The position numbers and the translations under genes are program-made. This document shows positions 34,803-46,250 of a DNA stretch of 64,000 bases, one piece after another. Where the stretch lies: contig NC_092310.1 of NCBI RefSeq assembly GCF_036785885.1, forward strand, positions 3,906,001 to 3,970,000, in the 5' to 3' direction. A model generated the notes under the pieces. The model had not been told where the DNA came from. It saw only the letters and a program-made list of their open reading frames with translations, and made no database searches. This DNA is from Coffea arabica. Taxonomy: Eukaryota > Streptophyta > Magnoliopsida > Gentianales > Rubiaceae. The first letter of the stretch is position 1. Each line of letters starts with the position of its first letter.

Positions 34803-37800
34803 TGTTGGTTCTAGGTCAAAATAATTATATAGGTAACAATAATTTCTCTAATAAAATTTAACAAAGAAATTAACAAAAATCTCATACCTCAATATTGCAT
34901 TAAAAAATGCAAATAATTTGAACCATAAAAAGTTAATTTGGTGTGGGTTGAGGCGTGGACTAGGTCGCTCTCTTTAACACGATTCGTACCCCTACGAAAT
35001 ATCCTCCGGTGTAGTAGGTTTCAGCACGTCACCTCTAGGATACAATAGCCCAACCTATCTCACTGTAGTTTACTCCAATCTACACTATTGGAATAAGACG
35101 GAAAACCTTACATAACACTGTTCTTTGCCCTATAAACTCTTATAGTAGTGAGATGAAGAAAAATAGAAGATAATCTAGAAACAGCAAAGTACGTGTAAGA
35201 CTCGGTGGATAGAAATCTCTATTTTTAGACTAAGCATTAGGAGTATTAAAATACTAACATTAAGAGGAATAAGTACCTCATATTTTCAGCTACAAATTGA
35301 AAAGGCATAGGTGTGACGACCCCACCTCCCCCTAAGGCGTACCAAAGGGTTCGGCGGACCGTCTGCCCAGCTCTCGCCAGGACTCACTCACTATGAAACT
35401 CGAATCATGTACACACATCCATGAACCATAAATAACATCCACAATTCAAGCTTATAATTTACATTGATACAAATCAAGGTAACAAGTCTCATATACCAAA
35501 CTAGTTCAAATCGTATACAATCCAAGTACAAAATGTTTCATTCGAGGAATAGCGCGAGTACAAGCCCAAAAGTCAAAGATAAAAAACAAAAGGTTACGTT
35601 AGTCTTTTCAAGTCTCACGTCTCGCTCGTACCCCTGTAAGGAAAACAAAACTAACGGGGGTGAGCCAACGCTCAGTGAAGTTCCAGATATCAAATTGGCC
35701 AGCAACCAAGTGATAGCAAAATAATAGTGAAACAGCGAGCAAACAAGTTAAATCAGAGAAATAGCATTTGAGCTAGTCTAGCAACATCGAGTTCACATTC
35801 ACATGTAAGGATACAGTAATTCAAGTCTCGACTCCATTCCAGCTTGATCAATCGGTAGTTGACACTCCGTCAACTTTCAAGTAATAACTAGTCCAAACAA
35901 AACTCCACTACACGCCCGTCTCCATCCACCGATCAACCCCCTTTCCCGGGCCCGTACGCCACACGAAACATGGGTGGTAATATTCGAGCATACCGTCTAG
36001 TCGAGAAGATAGCACTCCACTTGACATTACTAGTGACCCAGGGTTTGTTATCTAATCGACCAGGCCCTTGCCGGCTCGACTCGATTAACTAGCCACAGGG
36101 TTTCTGGAATTCCAGGCAAGACATATCTCAGGTACATGTAGAGCAAGTCAAGTGTAATCAATAGCAAGAACAAGTCATATTAGGGCAAGTGCGGTAAAGT
36201 ACACCCTTGCCCTATGATTCCTTTTCATGTAATCATACAAGTCAAGTAAGGAACACATGTATCAAGTACAATCGGATATTTGGAAGCACTCACCAAAATA
36301 TAGTGCTTCAAGTATTCACGTTCACTTATACTCCAGGCTTGGAGTCCAGATCTGCGATAAAAATTCAGTTTGAGAACTTTGAAACACGAGTAGGATTCAA
36401 AACTTAAACGTTCCGTTCATAAGAATTGACCAATTGAAATTCATTTGGAAGACATTCGTGAAACACTTGCTCGCTTTTCAAATCGTAAGATTTTGTAGCA
36501 TATATACTTGGAAATAACACTTGAGTTGGAAGTACAAGGAAATACAAGTTTACATTGGCCATTATGTCTTTTCCTCAAAGTACAAGTTCGGTTAGGTTTT
36601 AACGTATAACCCTCAATTCAAGATAGCCAAAATCCTAAATGGCTCAAGTACTATTCATCTCAACTTGACCCAAGTTGCAAATGTATTTTTATAGTCCTTG
36701 AACGTAAATTTGGGCAGCATGCCCTTTGTGTTTACCTAATTTCCAGCCATTTAGGCTTCAATCCTTACTCAATCCAACCCAACGTCATCCATAACATAAT
36801 TTTAGTTCATTAGCCATTCCATAGGCTCAAAACAACATAAGAACAAAAATCAAAGTGATAACAAGTGCGGAAAGGCAATCCAGCAAAAGACAGATTTGCC
36901 GGGTTTTTGCGGAACGGCCACATCCGAAGGTACACTTGTCGGATTGAGGCGCAAATTATACCAATTCGAAGCTAAGACAAAAGCCTACAGTTTTCATGAA
37001 GAGTACTCAGTCAAATTTTCAGTGTAACCTGATCAATTTCCCAACTCACATAACCTGGTTTCAACTATTCGGCTAATCAACCGCACTGCACTCAAATGAC
37101 CATATCTCAGTCTACTGAGGTCTGTTTAAGACGTTCTTGGTGGCGTTACAAAGCTAAGACAGGGTACTGAAACTTTCATGTTTTAACAAATGATTAAATA
37201 CGAACGAATTATAGTGAATAAACTCAACAAAAGAGACTAAACTGTCCACGCGGAACTCTGGAAAGTGACCTAGATCAGCAAGGGTATTTTCATCTTTTCA
37301 CAAGCTAAGTTGCTCCGATTGAGTTGAAATTTTGTAGGAAGCTATAAAATACCATTATCTACAACTTTCATGTTTTAAACTAAGGCCAATTCGGCCTCTA
37401 ACATGGAGCAACAAAACCGGGCAGAAAGGGGGGAAATTTTCCAGAAATCTGGAATTTGTTGATTTCAATGCAACCTTTCTTGATTTCTTACTTCCAATAC
37501 TACCAAAGCCCCTTATATAATGTTATATACAACATATATTAATCATACATCAAGTTTGGCAGCAATTCCCCCAAACCCTAACTCATATGTCCACAAGAAA
37601 AACAACCCCCAAGACATGCTACAACCGTTATTCATCACAAACTTCAGTTACTAAGCTAATTTACACAAGATTGAAAGTAAGAATTAGAGAAATCATCATC
37701 CTTGCCTTGATTAGTATCCACCAAGTGAAACCCTAGCTTTCCCTTTCAAAATCTCACCAACACTTCACTAACTAAACACTCAAAGGTGAGTTTAATCGGT

Positions 37801-38681
37801 TTATTTTCTTTGTTTCCTCCCTTGGTTGCTAGATTCAAGAAGAAATGAAGAAGTTTTTCTCTTGTTCTTTCCCTCTCTCTCTCTCTCTCTCTCTCGGCTC
37901 TTCAGCAGAAAAATGAAGGAGTATGGAGCAATTTGGGGGATAAGAAGGTTGGACAATTGTCTTGGTCAATGGCCCCTAATGGTGTGACACTTGTCACATC
38001 CCTTACCAAGTAAAATTTTCTTTTTCTCTCTTGTATTTTCAGCCTTTAATTTCGGTCAAGCTTAGCTGGAAATTAGGAGATATTTTGCTCAAATATTAAT
38101 GAGCTTGTATGGTAAGAAAGTGGTGGTCAAGTGGTGTGTTCAATCGGTAGTGCGCGGGACCCGCCGGTTCGCGCCGTTTTTCTTAAAAACACACATACTA
38201 GGGTTTTTACTTCCTATTCACCAACCTTATCTCATTGCTCCTAATCATATTTTATTTCTCACTTAAAAGTCACTTTTAATCACCAAATTTGATCCTTGCT
38301 TCGTTCCGAAAATTCATCCGGCGAAAAATCGCGAAAACCCTAATTTTGCTCCAACCCCGAAACCGAAGAGTGAAACCCTACTTTCTAGGTTTATTTACAC
38401 TTATTGTGGTAGGATTGGGTAGGAGGGCTTGAATAAATATTAATTTCAAATAAAAGGCATTTTTGAGGAAAAATATAAGAAATTTGCGAATCCTCACAAT
38501 AGGTACATTGTATCACTAAATGAATTCATAAAACTAATCATCACATAGGTTACACACTTCAAGCTATAAGTTACACTTTTCAATGATTGAATTTGTAGCT
38601 GAAATTTCATTAAAGAATTTGTAATTTATTGTGTTTGAATTTCAAATAAACATGTGACATTTTTAATTAAAATATCTAACA
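34803..38681 (-). repeat. 3' LTR of the minus-strand element, interrupted
   Basis: The LTR proper is 34803-35311 plus 38504-38681. The interruption is the solo LTR 35312-38498 with duplicated ATAGG. The uninterrupted order is confirmed by the right copy, where AAAAGTTCTAGG runs directly into TTCATTGTATAACG. Confidence 0.75.
35312..38498 (-). mobile_element. Solo LTR of a large Ty3/gypsy element (Tekay/Del-like)
   Basis: A 3187-bp segment begins TGTGACGACCCC and ends AATCCTCACA, i.e. TG...CA on either strand. It is flanked by perfect 5-bp duplications ATAGG (35307-35311 and 38499-38503). There is no primer site, purine tract or ORF inside, so it is a single LTR left by recombination between two LTRs. 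On the minus strand it starts TGTGAGGATTCGC and ends GGGGTCGTCACA, and includes GAGCGTTGGCTCACCCCCGT, features I associate with LTRs of plant chromoviruses of the Tekay/Del type. A CT run lies at 37870-37894. Confidence 0.82.
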
Positions 38682-40614
38682 ATCCCCCACTTATTTAATA
38701 AAAAATAATATAGTATTCAATACTAAACACTTAATAGGGCAAAGATTAAAAGTTCATGCATAATAAAGGTGGCAGTGTCTTTAAACCTTCACTTAGCATT
38801 CAACAATTCCCGTACTAAAGTGAAGGTGGATTTAGCCTTTAAATGATGATAACTTGAGGGCACGTGGAATCATATCACATACATGAACCTTTCAATGTTC
38901 TAAAACAGGTTTCATAAGCAAACACATTTATGGCCTTGTGCTTTATTCTAGTTTTCATGACAGCCCTAGAGAACTAATCCAAATTCTCGTAGGAAACGAC
39001 CCCACGTCCACAATTATATAGGTGAATCTATCAAGAATGCTCCCACGATTTAGACATCCTACCCATAAGGGCTACCCATAAGGACTTGAAATTCTCAACC
39101 TCACTTATCGTGATTCCATCACTAATGCACTTATGCCATAGAGATAGACAATTTAATCAAAATAATGTATATTAATCAATCAAACCACTCTATGATTCGT
39201 TTGTCTCCAACCTAGTTCTTGGGATCTCCAGTCCCTAAGCAATTGTATTCTCGTAGACGATTTTTAATATATATTGGGCCTTTGTCGTATCCCCTTCAAT
39301 GTATATCATATCTTTGACTTAAATTTGGTATTTATCTTTTACAGAAATAAAATAGCAAACATATGATGTTCTCGAAATTTTCCAAATAATCTCTCTTAGT
39401 GGGCCAAATATATTGAATCAATTTCTAGTGAGAAAATTTTTCATCTATTTATATTTGCCAAATAGTATAGGCATATATTTGTTCATATTCAACTTTTTCA
39501 CTTTTTTCTCAATGGCTAGTAGTCTAGTAGCGCACTAGAAGCCCTTCTCAAAAAACTCCATGGTTATTTTTGCTTTTGCAAAAATGCCAAGAAAATAATT
39601 CAAATACCTTCACATCAGGTCATACTTTTCAGTGAGTGCTAGTCTACATAACTCAAAAAAAGAGTGAAAATAAATCCAAAAAATCATAATAATGTTATAC
39701 TCATAAATTGAGCAAATAAAATGATATCTCATTATTTTTTCATCACTTCCACTATCACGGTGTTTTATTTCAAAAATACATTTATCAAGAGTTGCACGAG
39801 ACATCAAAATGGTAGCAAATTTGAAAATATATTAAAATCCTTCACCTTCCAATAGAGGAGTAGTGATGCATACTATCACTTCATAATGCTCCAATTCCGA
39901 CTTTTCCTTTTCATCAATACATGCCAACAAATAATACTAATTTAAGGAAGCCATTACTGTATGCAAAAAATAACTTGAGATAGTCACTTGACAAAACTAT
40001 TGCTTATAGCAATTAAGAACAAATTTCATAGTAGCCATAGAGATTTACTTACCCCCACTATTTATCATATTTCTATAGGATGTGATGCGATTTTGAGATA
40101 CAAAGATATTTGTTCTAAGATTACTGCCACATAGAATGACTTAAGTACTCAATGGCTTATTGCCATTATCAATCACTAGATCTATTGACAGTTATCCAAA
40201 GCTAATAATCTGTACCAGTTATCACCAACAAGCAACTATGATACTCGACTATGAAATTTTAAAACCAGAGACGTGGCATCTCAAAGGAGTGAGAAAAATT
40301 AGGTCTAGGTACAAAATATGTCAATAATCGAAATTGTAGAGAAAGACATTTTTCATAAGCTAAGATAATTGACAATTTCAAATTTTGTACAAAGTAGCAT
40401 GTTTAGTTTCTCAAATTTGTTCTTATATTGCCACAATATCTAGCCTCTAATTTTTCAGGTTACTCACACACTAATAAGCAATAAAAACTTAGCTAAGACT
40501 CACTAATGCACCTGAGTCTAAAGGAAACCACAAATCCAATGATTTTTCCTTAATCACGCTAGTCAAGATTAAGCAAAAATTTCTTTTGCAATAAGAGGCT
40601 AATTGTCTTAAAAT
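38682..40614 (-). other. Interior of the non-autonomous LTR element
   Basis: The region between the two LTRs has no ORF longer than about 65 codons and no gag/pol motif. It is AT-rich with several moderately complex stretches (e.g. near 38930-39130, with the tandem CTACCCATAAGG). The next 1.9 kb gives no other signal. Confidence 0.55.
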
Positions 40615-41242
40615 TGTTGGTTTTAGATCAAAATAATCATATAAATAACAATAATTTCTCTAATAAAATTTAACAAATAAATTAACAAAAATCTCATACC
40701 TCAATATTGCATTAAAAAATGCAAATAATATGTACCATAAAAAGTTAATTTGGCGTGGGTTGAAACACAAAATAGGTCACTTTCTTTAAGATGATTCGCA
40801 CCTCTACGAAATATCCTTTGGTGTAGTAAGTCTCAATGTGTCGCCTCTAAAATAAAATAACCCAATCTATCTCACTAGTCTACTCCAATTTACATTGTTG
40901 AAGTAAGACAGAAACTTTACATAACACCGTCTTTGCCCTATAAACTCTTATAGTAGTGAGAGAAAGTAAAATAGAAGATAGTCTAGAAATAGCAAAATAT
41001 GTGTAAGACTCAGTAGATAGAAACCTCCATTTATAGGCAGAGAAATTGGGAGTATTAAAATACTAATATTAAGAGAAATTAACGCCTCATATTTTCAACT
41101 ACAAATTGAAAAGTTCTAGGTTCATTGTATAACGATAAAAATTCACTAAATGAATTCATAAAACTAATTATTACTTAGGTTACACAATTCAAGACATAAA
41201 TCTAAGTCTCATTTTAAAGACATATGTTACACTTTTGAATAT
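40615..41242 (-). repeat. 5' LTR of the minus-strand element, truncated
   Basis: Direct counterpart of the left LTR from TGTTGGTTTTAG to TTACACTTTTGAA. The last ~80 bp of the LTR are missing or replaced where the repeat starting TAGTTATTAAACCC begins. Confidence 0.72.
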
Positions 41243-41800
41243 AGTTATTAAACCCAACCTGATCCGACGGTTGAACCGATGGACCCAACATGAAATCGGG
41301 TCGGTTTAGCAATTGGATCGGAGTTGCAGATGACTCGTTTGAACCATTTGACTTGGATGGTCAAATTGGTGACCTGCTAAACCCGGCGATTTTTTTGAAT
41401 CCGATGGATTTTGGAAATTTTTTTAAAATTTCCTTTTTACCTAAATTTTTAATTTGACCAACCACATTAACATGGGTATTGTTGTGTTTTTGACAATTAG
41501 ATGAGAAAAATTGAAAAGGGATTTGGGATTAGGGGTTTCTTTCTTTCTTTAACACTTAGATTTATTATTTATGTTTGTGTATAATATTAATATGAATTCA
41601 TGAACTAAGGAACATATATTGGTATGGTTTGTATGTATGAACTATGAAATATAAATAGGTTATGACTTGTTAACATTTAAGAATTTCTGTATTTATATTA
41701 TAATTTATATGCTTATTTAATTTTATTATATATTTTTTATTATATAATGTGACTTGACGGTTCAACCGGTGACCACTGACCCGCTAATCCGGTTCTCCTG
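41243..41800. repeat. Repeat beginning TAGTTATTAAACCC, probably a hAT-like MITE
   Basis: The left edge TAGTTATTAAACCCAACC with GACGGTTGAACCGATGG, and near the right edge GACGGTTCAACCGGTGACC with CCGCTAATCCGG, resemble a dispersed plant MITE whose ends are rich in 'GGTTCAACCGG' motifs. The right terminus is not clearly preserved. No coding sequence. Confidence 0.45.
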
Positions 41801-41860
41801 CTGTGTTGATGCCTGTGTTGATTAACACATATGTACTAAATGCGTAGAGGTGTGCCAAGA

Positions 41861-42406
41861 GAGCTCTTTTTTTGTGATGTGGCAAAATATTATTGGACCA
41901 TTTATGGTCGTCCTTGTACGTGAGGATTGCCCTTGTTAGTGCAAACAAAAGTTCCGAATGGAAATGTTATTACTCTATTTTTCAAATGAATGCTGCATGC
42001 CTTCACTTTCCTTGCACCCGATTGGACCCCTTTAGCAGCATTTCTGTTTCGGCCTTTTCCATATGTGTTGGGACTTGATTGTCATCATTGTAATAACTGA
42101 GCTTAATTGACTATAAGGACAGTTATATTACAATTTTGCCACATCACAAAAAAAAGGAACTCTCTTGTGCAAACAAAAATTCCGAATGGAAATGTTATAT
42201 CACAATTGTGCAAACAAAAGTTCCGAATGGAAATGTTATTACTCTATTTTTCAAATGAATGCTGCATGCCTTCACTTTCCTTGCACCCGATTGGACCTCT
42301 TTAGCAGCATTTCTGTTTTGGCTTTTCCCATATGTGTTGGGACTTGATTGTCATCATTGTGACAACTGAGCTTAGTTGACTATCAGGACAGTTATATTAC
42401 AATTTT
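41861..42406. repeat. 199-bp direct duplication combined with a 28-bp inverted repeat
   Basis: A 199-bp unit starting GTGCAAACAAAAGTTCCG occurs at 41939-42137 and 42208-42406 with about ten differences, and a partial third copy of its first ~32 bp lies at 42167-42198. In addition GAGCTCTTTTTTTGTGATGTGG at 41861 has its inverse CCACATCACAAAAAAA at 42139-42154, enclosing the first copy. The parts look like a small inverted-repeat element that carries a duplicate of its own flank. Confidence 0.75.
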
Positions 42407-42582
42407 ACCCTTCCATTATAATTTTCTTACCGGCCATAACAAATTGATTTTGTTCTTACCGTTTCCTTCTTCTTCTTCATGTTCATGTCAGGAGGTCAAT
42501 TTCTATTTACCTTTGGGTTGTATTTGTAAAAAACCATAATTCTAAATACTGTTGACGCTATTGGAAGGAGGACTGTAGCAGT

Positions 42583-44655
42583 TTCTTTGTTCTGTCCAAC
42601 CCACCGCTGTTTCTTTGCTCTGTCCAACCCACCGCTGCAGATAGAGCTATGCATTGTCGCCGGCATTTTCTTCTTGTGCTAATAATGGTTAGTGATGTCT
42701 TTAATTTTTGCATTTCTTTTTTGTATCATTCTTTATAGCACAACATCCTATCTTCTCTTTTACATGATTATCTTTGGGAGTTGCTTTGTTCGATTCTCAT
42801 TTTCTTTTGTATTGCTCTGTTCTTTCGAAGCTGCTTCTTCGTTTTGCTCTCTTTCATAAAGATTGGTCAGATGAGCTAGCTGCCAACCGACTTTTATCCA
42901 TCAGAATAGACAGAACAAGGTGAACATTTTTTTGCTCTTTTTATTTCTTTCTTGTGCAATTTTGTAGATTTGATAGGAACCTGAGCCACCTAGGTTCTTT
43001 TTTTCCCTGGGTTTATTCAAATAATGGTGATTGATAGTTCAAAGATGGAGTATATGGATTTAAACATATGGTCTTTGGATTATTCAGTTTTAGAAACTGG
43101 TTTGGAAATTCCTTCTTTTACCTGAATTTTTCATTGCAAAGTACAACTTTGAAGCTAATAGAACTAGGAAAAAAGATGGAATAGCGTAAGATAAGAACTT
43201 GAGCAGGAGGAGGGTATTGCAATATAGCAAGCTATATCTCTTGCTAGACTATATAGAGAACCCAAATGATGGTCCTGATGCAGTCCTCGGAGGTATTTTT
43301 ATCACTAGAAAGCAGTTTTATGTGTGTCGTTTACTGATGGGCTTCCCAGTTCCCCTAACATGTATATCTTGCTTTTGTTTTGGAATCACAATATGCAGTA
43401 GGGAAATGACAGGAAGTATCAAACGAAATTTGTTCACAACTGGTTCTTGATATCCTGTGATCTATCATAATGGCTGGAAGTTACTTTTGTAGTTTTAGTT
43501 TGCTTTTTTGTTCTTGATATGGAGTATTCTGGCTTCAAATAGTGGTATTTTGCACGGCATTCACTAGGTGTATGTCTTCTCCTATTTGGATAAGTTGTTA
43601 TGCCAATGTCTTTTATTTGCCTTTCATCTTTTCCAGTTTGATTTTTTTGGCTGTTCGGTAAATATTAGAACATGGGGTAGTATTAACTCGATAGACCAAG
43701 TTTTCTGATAGCAATTCCCTTGGTTACAACTTTTTATGTTGTCTCTAATTAAATCACCAGGGACTTGTGTTGCCACGACTCCTTGCTCTTTCTCTGGCCT
43801 TACTGTTTTATTGTCTTCCTTAGTGTATTCTACCTGAGTATCTCTTCTACAAGTTAAGGTTATTTATTGCAAGCTCTGACTTACTGGATAGTGTTTGATT
43901 CACCAGTAGAATAAAGTCTTTGAAGGGTAACTAGGTAAATAACAGTCAACAAGTAATGTCTGTAATAGTTCCATGGCCATGATGAAGCTGTTTGATGCTA
44001 ATTGTCACCTACAAGAAATTTCTTGTGTTCTTTGATTCTTTGTTCTACCTTTCAATTGTCCATTATTTATTCTTATTTATGTTTTGCATTTTTCTCCTAT
44101 TTCCTCTTTACATTTTGCGTGCAGTTTTCTTCGTCCGTGGTTGCTGTAAAGAATTTTCTTTCTTCTTCATCTGTTATATATCTGGAGCTTGAATTGTTTC
44201 AGGTTAGCTAATCTTTCTGTCTTTTTTTTTTTTTATAGATTTTTGTTCTACCAGTTTTTTATTTCTTCGATATTTTCTATTAAATACTCTGCAACTTATT
44301 TTTTTTAAAAATTTTGCTGTAAGTTACATGTTTGTTATTTTTTCCCCCTGTTTAGTTTTTGTTCTGGCAGTTTTTGTTTCTTCTTAAAGTTTTGCAAATG
44401 GATATGAGTCTGTCCAATAATTGTTTGACAGATCTTTCGTATTTTGATGTCATTTATTGATTAGTTTTCATTTACTCCTTTATTTTCCTGTTGTATTCAA
44501 TAGATATTAATCTTTATATCTGTTTCTACTGTATATCTATTTCTTTCTTGGTTCTGTTACTTGAATTTTATTGTTCGTTGTTGTGTTGGTTTTAGATACT
44601 ACTTTTCTCTCTTTTGTCTCCTTTTTTTTTTGTCTGTGCTTTTGTAAATTATTTT
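42583..44655 (+). other. Probable 5' leader and introns upstream of the 44727 reading frame
   Basis: A tandem duplication of a 28-bp unit (GTTTCTTTGTTCTGTCC...) lies at 42583-42638. T-rich, intron-like sequence follows. An exon-like stretch at 43199-43290 (frame with LLLDYIENPNDGPDAVLGG, then a GGTATTTT donor-like site) has no domain I know. There are no other signals over about 2 kb. Assignment to the downstream frame rests only on position and composition. Confidence 0.25.
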
Positions 44656-44726
44656 CTGTTCCTTGTTCTTTGGTTAATTAAGTTAGATGGATAAACTGTT
44701 CCTTGTTCTTTGATTAATTAAGTTAG

Positions 44727-45599
44727 ATGGATAGAAATGCAATACGCCGAAAAAGATATGCAGAAATGCCCCAAAATGAGAAGGCTGCGCTTTTACGCCG
44801 TCGAAGTGAAGCTAGGGCTGCAAAGAAAAGAAAAGAATCATCGCGTTCTTTTGTTCGTAGTGTTCCACTCGGTTATGTATTCTTCCCTAATTCTTCTTCA
44901 CGTGGAGACAGTAACATTCAGGATAGTCGGAACAACGATGCTACACTGAATGAAATGTTACAACATAGGTCGATTGGTTATCAGGATGTTCTAATTAAAG
45001 AGGGATTGGACTTCATGACCAGTAGTGGAGCTGCTGTCACTAATGTTTCTGGTCCTACTCCTTCTTCTGTTGTTCCCATTGAATCAAATCCACTTTTTAT
45101 TATTCCCGAAGGTATATCCAGCCTGATTTCTCCCTACAGATCAGCCATGTCTTTGTCACTCTATTGTTATACCAGTATCTTGCCTTATTTTTAGTTAGGC
45201 ATTCTATCCTGCTACAAATCCAGCCTTTAATTTATATACATTACAGAAACTTCACTTATTGGTGAGCTAGGGAGTGGAAGAGGTAGGAAAAAAACTGGTA
45301 CGATTATGCAAAGAGAAGAACAATGTGGATCTTCTCATGATTATCATGCAACACAGTCTTCTAGGAAAAGGTATATAACTACCGTATTGACAAAATCATC
45401 TCTTATCTCAAAAAACACTGTTATCCTTTCTGCTAAGAATAAGCCAAAATTTGATCTTCAAACATATATCAGCTCTGAATCTTTAAGTCATTCATTAGTA
45501 AACTCTATTTCTTCTTCTACTACATTGGAGCCTGGTAAAAGACGGTACAACAAACACTCAATTCAAAGACTTGTTACATATGACTTTTTTCACACTTAA
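44727..45599 (+). CDS. Two-exon reading frame; possible N-terminal stub of a Helitron helicase-like protein
   Basis: Exon 1 (44727-45111) starts MDRNAIRRKRYAEMPQNEKA and continues with an Arg/Lys/Glu-rich helix through about residue 38. The intron 45112-45246 has GT...AG ends and a good acceptor (TACATTACAG). Exon 2 runs from 45247 to the TAA at 45599, making about 245 residues in phase. The basic 'RRKRYAEMPQ.EKA.LLRRR.EAR' start is like the N-termini of plant Helitron/PIF1-like predicted proteins ('R.RYA.M..E.K...L.RRRE'). No helicase-like or Rep (HUH) domain follows, so this would be a truncated stub. A host gene of unknown type is the alternative. A 40-bp tandem duplication immediately upstream doubles the ATGGATA start context. 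Confidence 0.35.
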
Positions 45600-45609
45600 T
45601 TCTTTGTTT

Positions 45610-45945
45610 ATGTAATCTTAGAAAACAAAGCTTTCTTTATTGATTGAGAGGAAGAAGATTATTTAATTATGAGTATATCTAATGAGTGTCCAATGGGCAC
45701 TTGTTAGAATGAAGATAATTATGGATATTTTATTTGCAAAATTTCTCAGTTTGGGAGGCTTCTTGGACTCTTAGAAATAACAATACGGTTGTTCATTTTT
45801 TAGCTAAGTATGCATTATCAATTCCTGATTCTTGTATGTGGAATCAATCTCCACCTTGCTTCGTTGTTTTTGCTCTTTTAGCAGATTTAGTATGCTATTA
45901 ATAAAATTTGTCCCTCTTTGTATCAAAAGAAAAAAAAATGTAGTT
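45610..45945 (+). pseudogene. 3' tail of an L1-type LINE (RNase H end and poly-A)
   Basis: In one frame the segment gives RNNNTVVHFLAKYALSIPD, then a Trp, and FVVFALLADLVCY before stops. This matches the end of the RNase H-like domain of plant L1 LINEs ('N..AH.LAK.AL......W......LL..D'). The next bases (TTAATAAAATTTGTCCCTC TTTGTATC) and the A-rich tail at 45928-45938 are the usual 3' end of such elements. The 5' part is missing, as is normal for truncated LINE insertions. No target duplication was identified. Confidence 0.6.
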
Positions 45946-45964
45946 AATTAAGGAAAAGTGTATA

Positions 45965-46250
45965 CATAAAAGGGACAAGGGACAAAGGGCACAAACGGTT
46001 GCAGGTGCAGCCGTTTGTGCCGGTTTGTGCATTTTCCAACAGCACGTAACATTTTTTGCACATCGCGTAACTTTCTTTACATATGGAGTAACTTTAGAAC
46101 AATTTTTTGTGGGGCCCACACATGGCGTGAAAATCGACTTACATGCTGTAATCTGAGCCGCACAAATTTTTGAAACCACATCGTGACCGTAAACCTTCAG
46201 GAACAGTTGTCAGAGACAACCGTTCCTGCCCCATTTCCACATAAAAGGGA
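45965..46250. repeat. Small inverted-repeat (MITE-like) element
   Basis: The left side carries GCACAAACGGTTGCAGGTGCAGCCGTTTGTGC, itself a stem (CACAAACGGTTG / CAGCCGTTTGTG). The right side carries GGAACAGTTGTC and GACAACCGTTCC, another stem. ATAAAAGGGA occurs at both outer edges (about 45966 and 46242) and may be the target duplication. No coding sequence. Confidence 0.45.

Larger units (their letters stand above)
34803..41242 (-). mobile_element. Non-autonomous LTR retrotransposon, split by a solo LTR and truncated on the right
   Basis: A roughly 687-bp direct repeat occurs at 34803-38681 (interrupted by the 3187-bp solo LTR) and again from 40615 to about 41242, where another repeat truncates it. 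Both copies start TGTTGGTT.TAG. The left copy ends ATATCTAACA at 38681, followed by ATCCCCCACTTATTT, the inverse of a purine tract (AAATAAGTGGGGGAT). The element therefore reads on the minus strand, with its 3' LTR on the left. The 1.93-kb interior (38682-40614) has no gag or pol frame. The primer site next to 40615 is not recognisable. The LTR copies differ at many positions, so the insertion is old. Confidence 0.75.
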
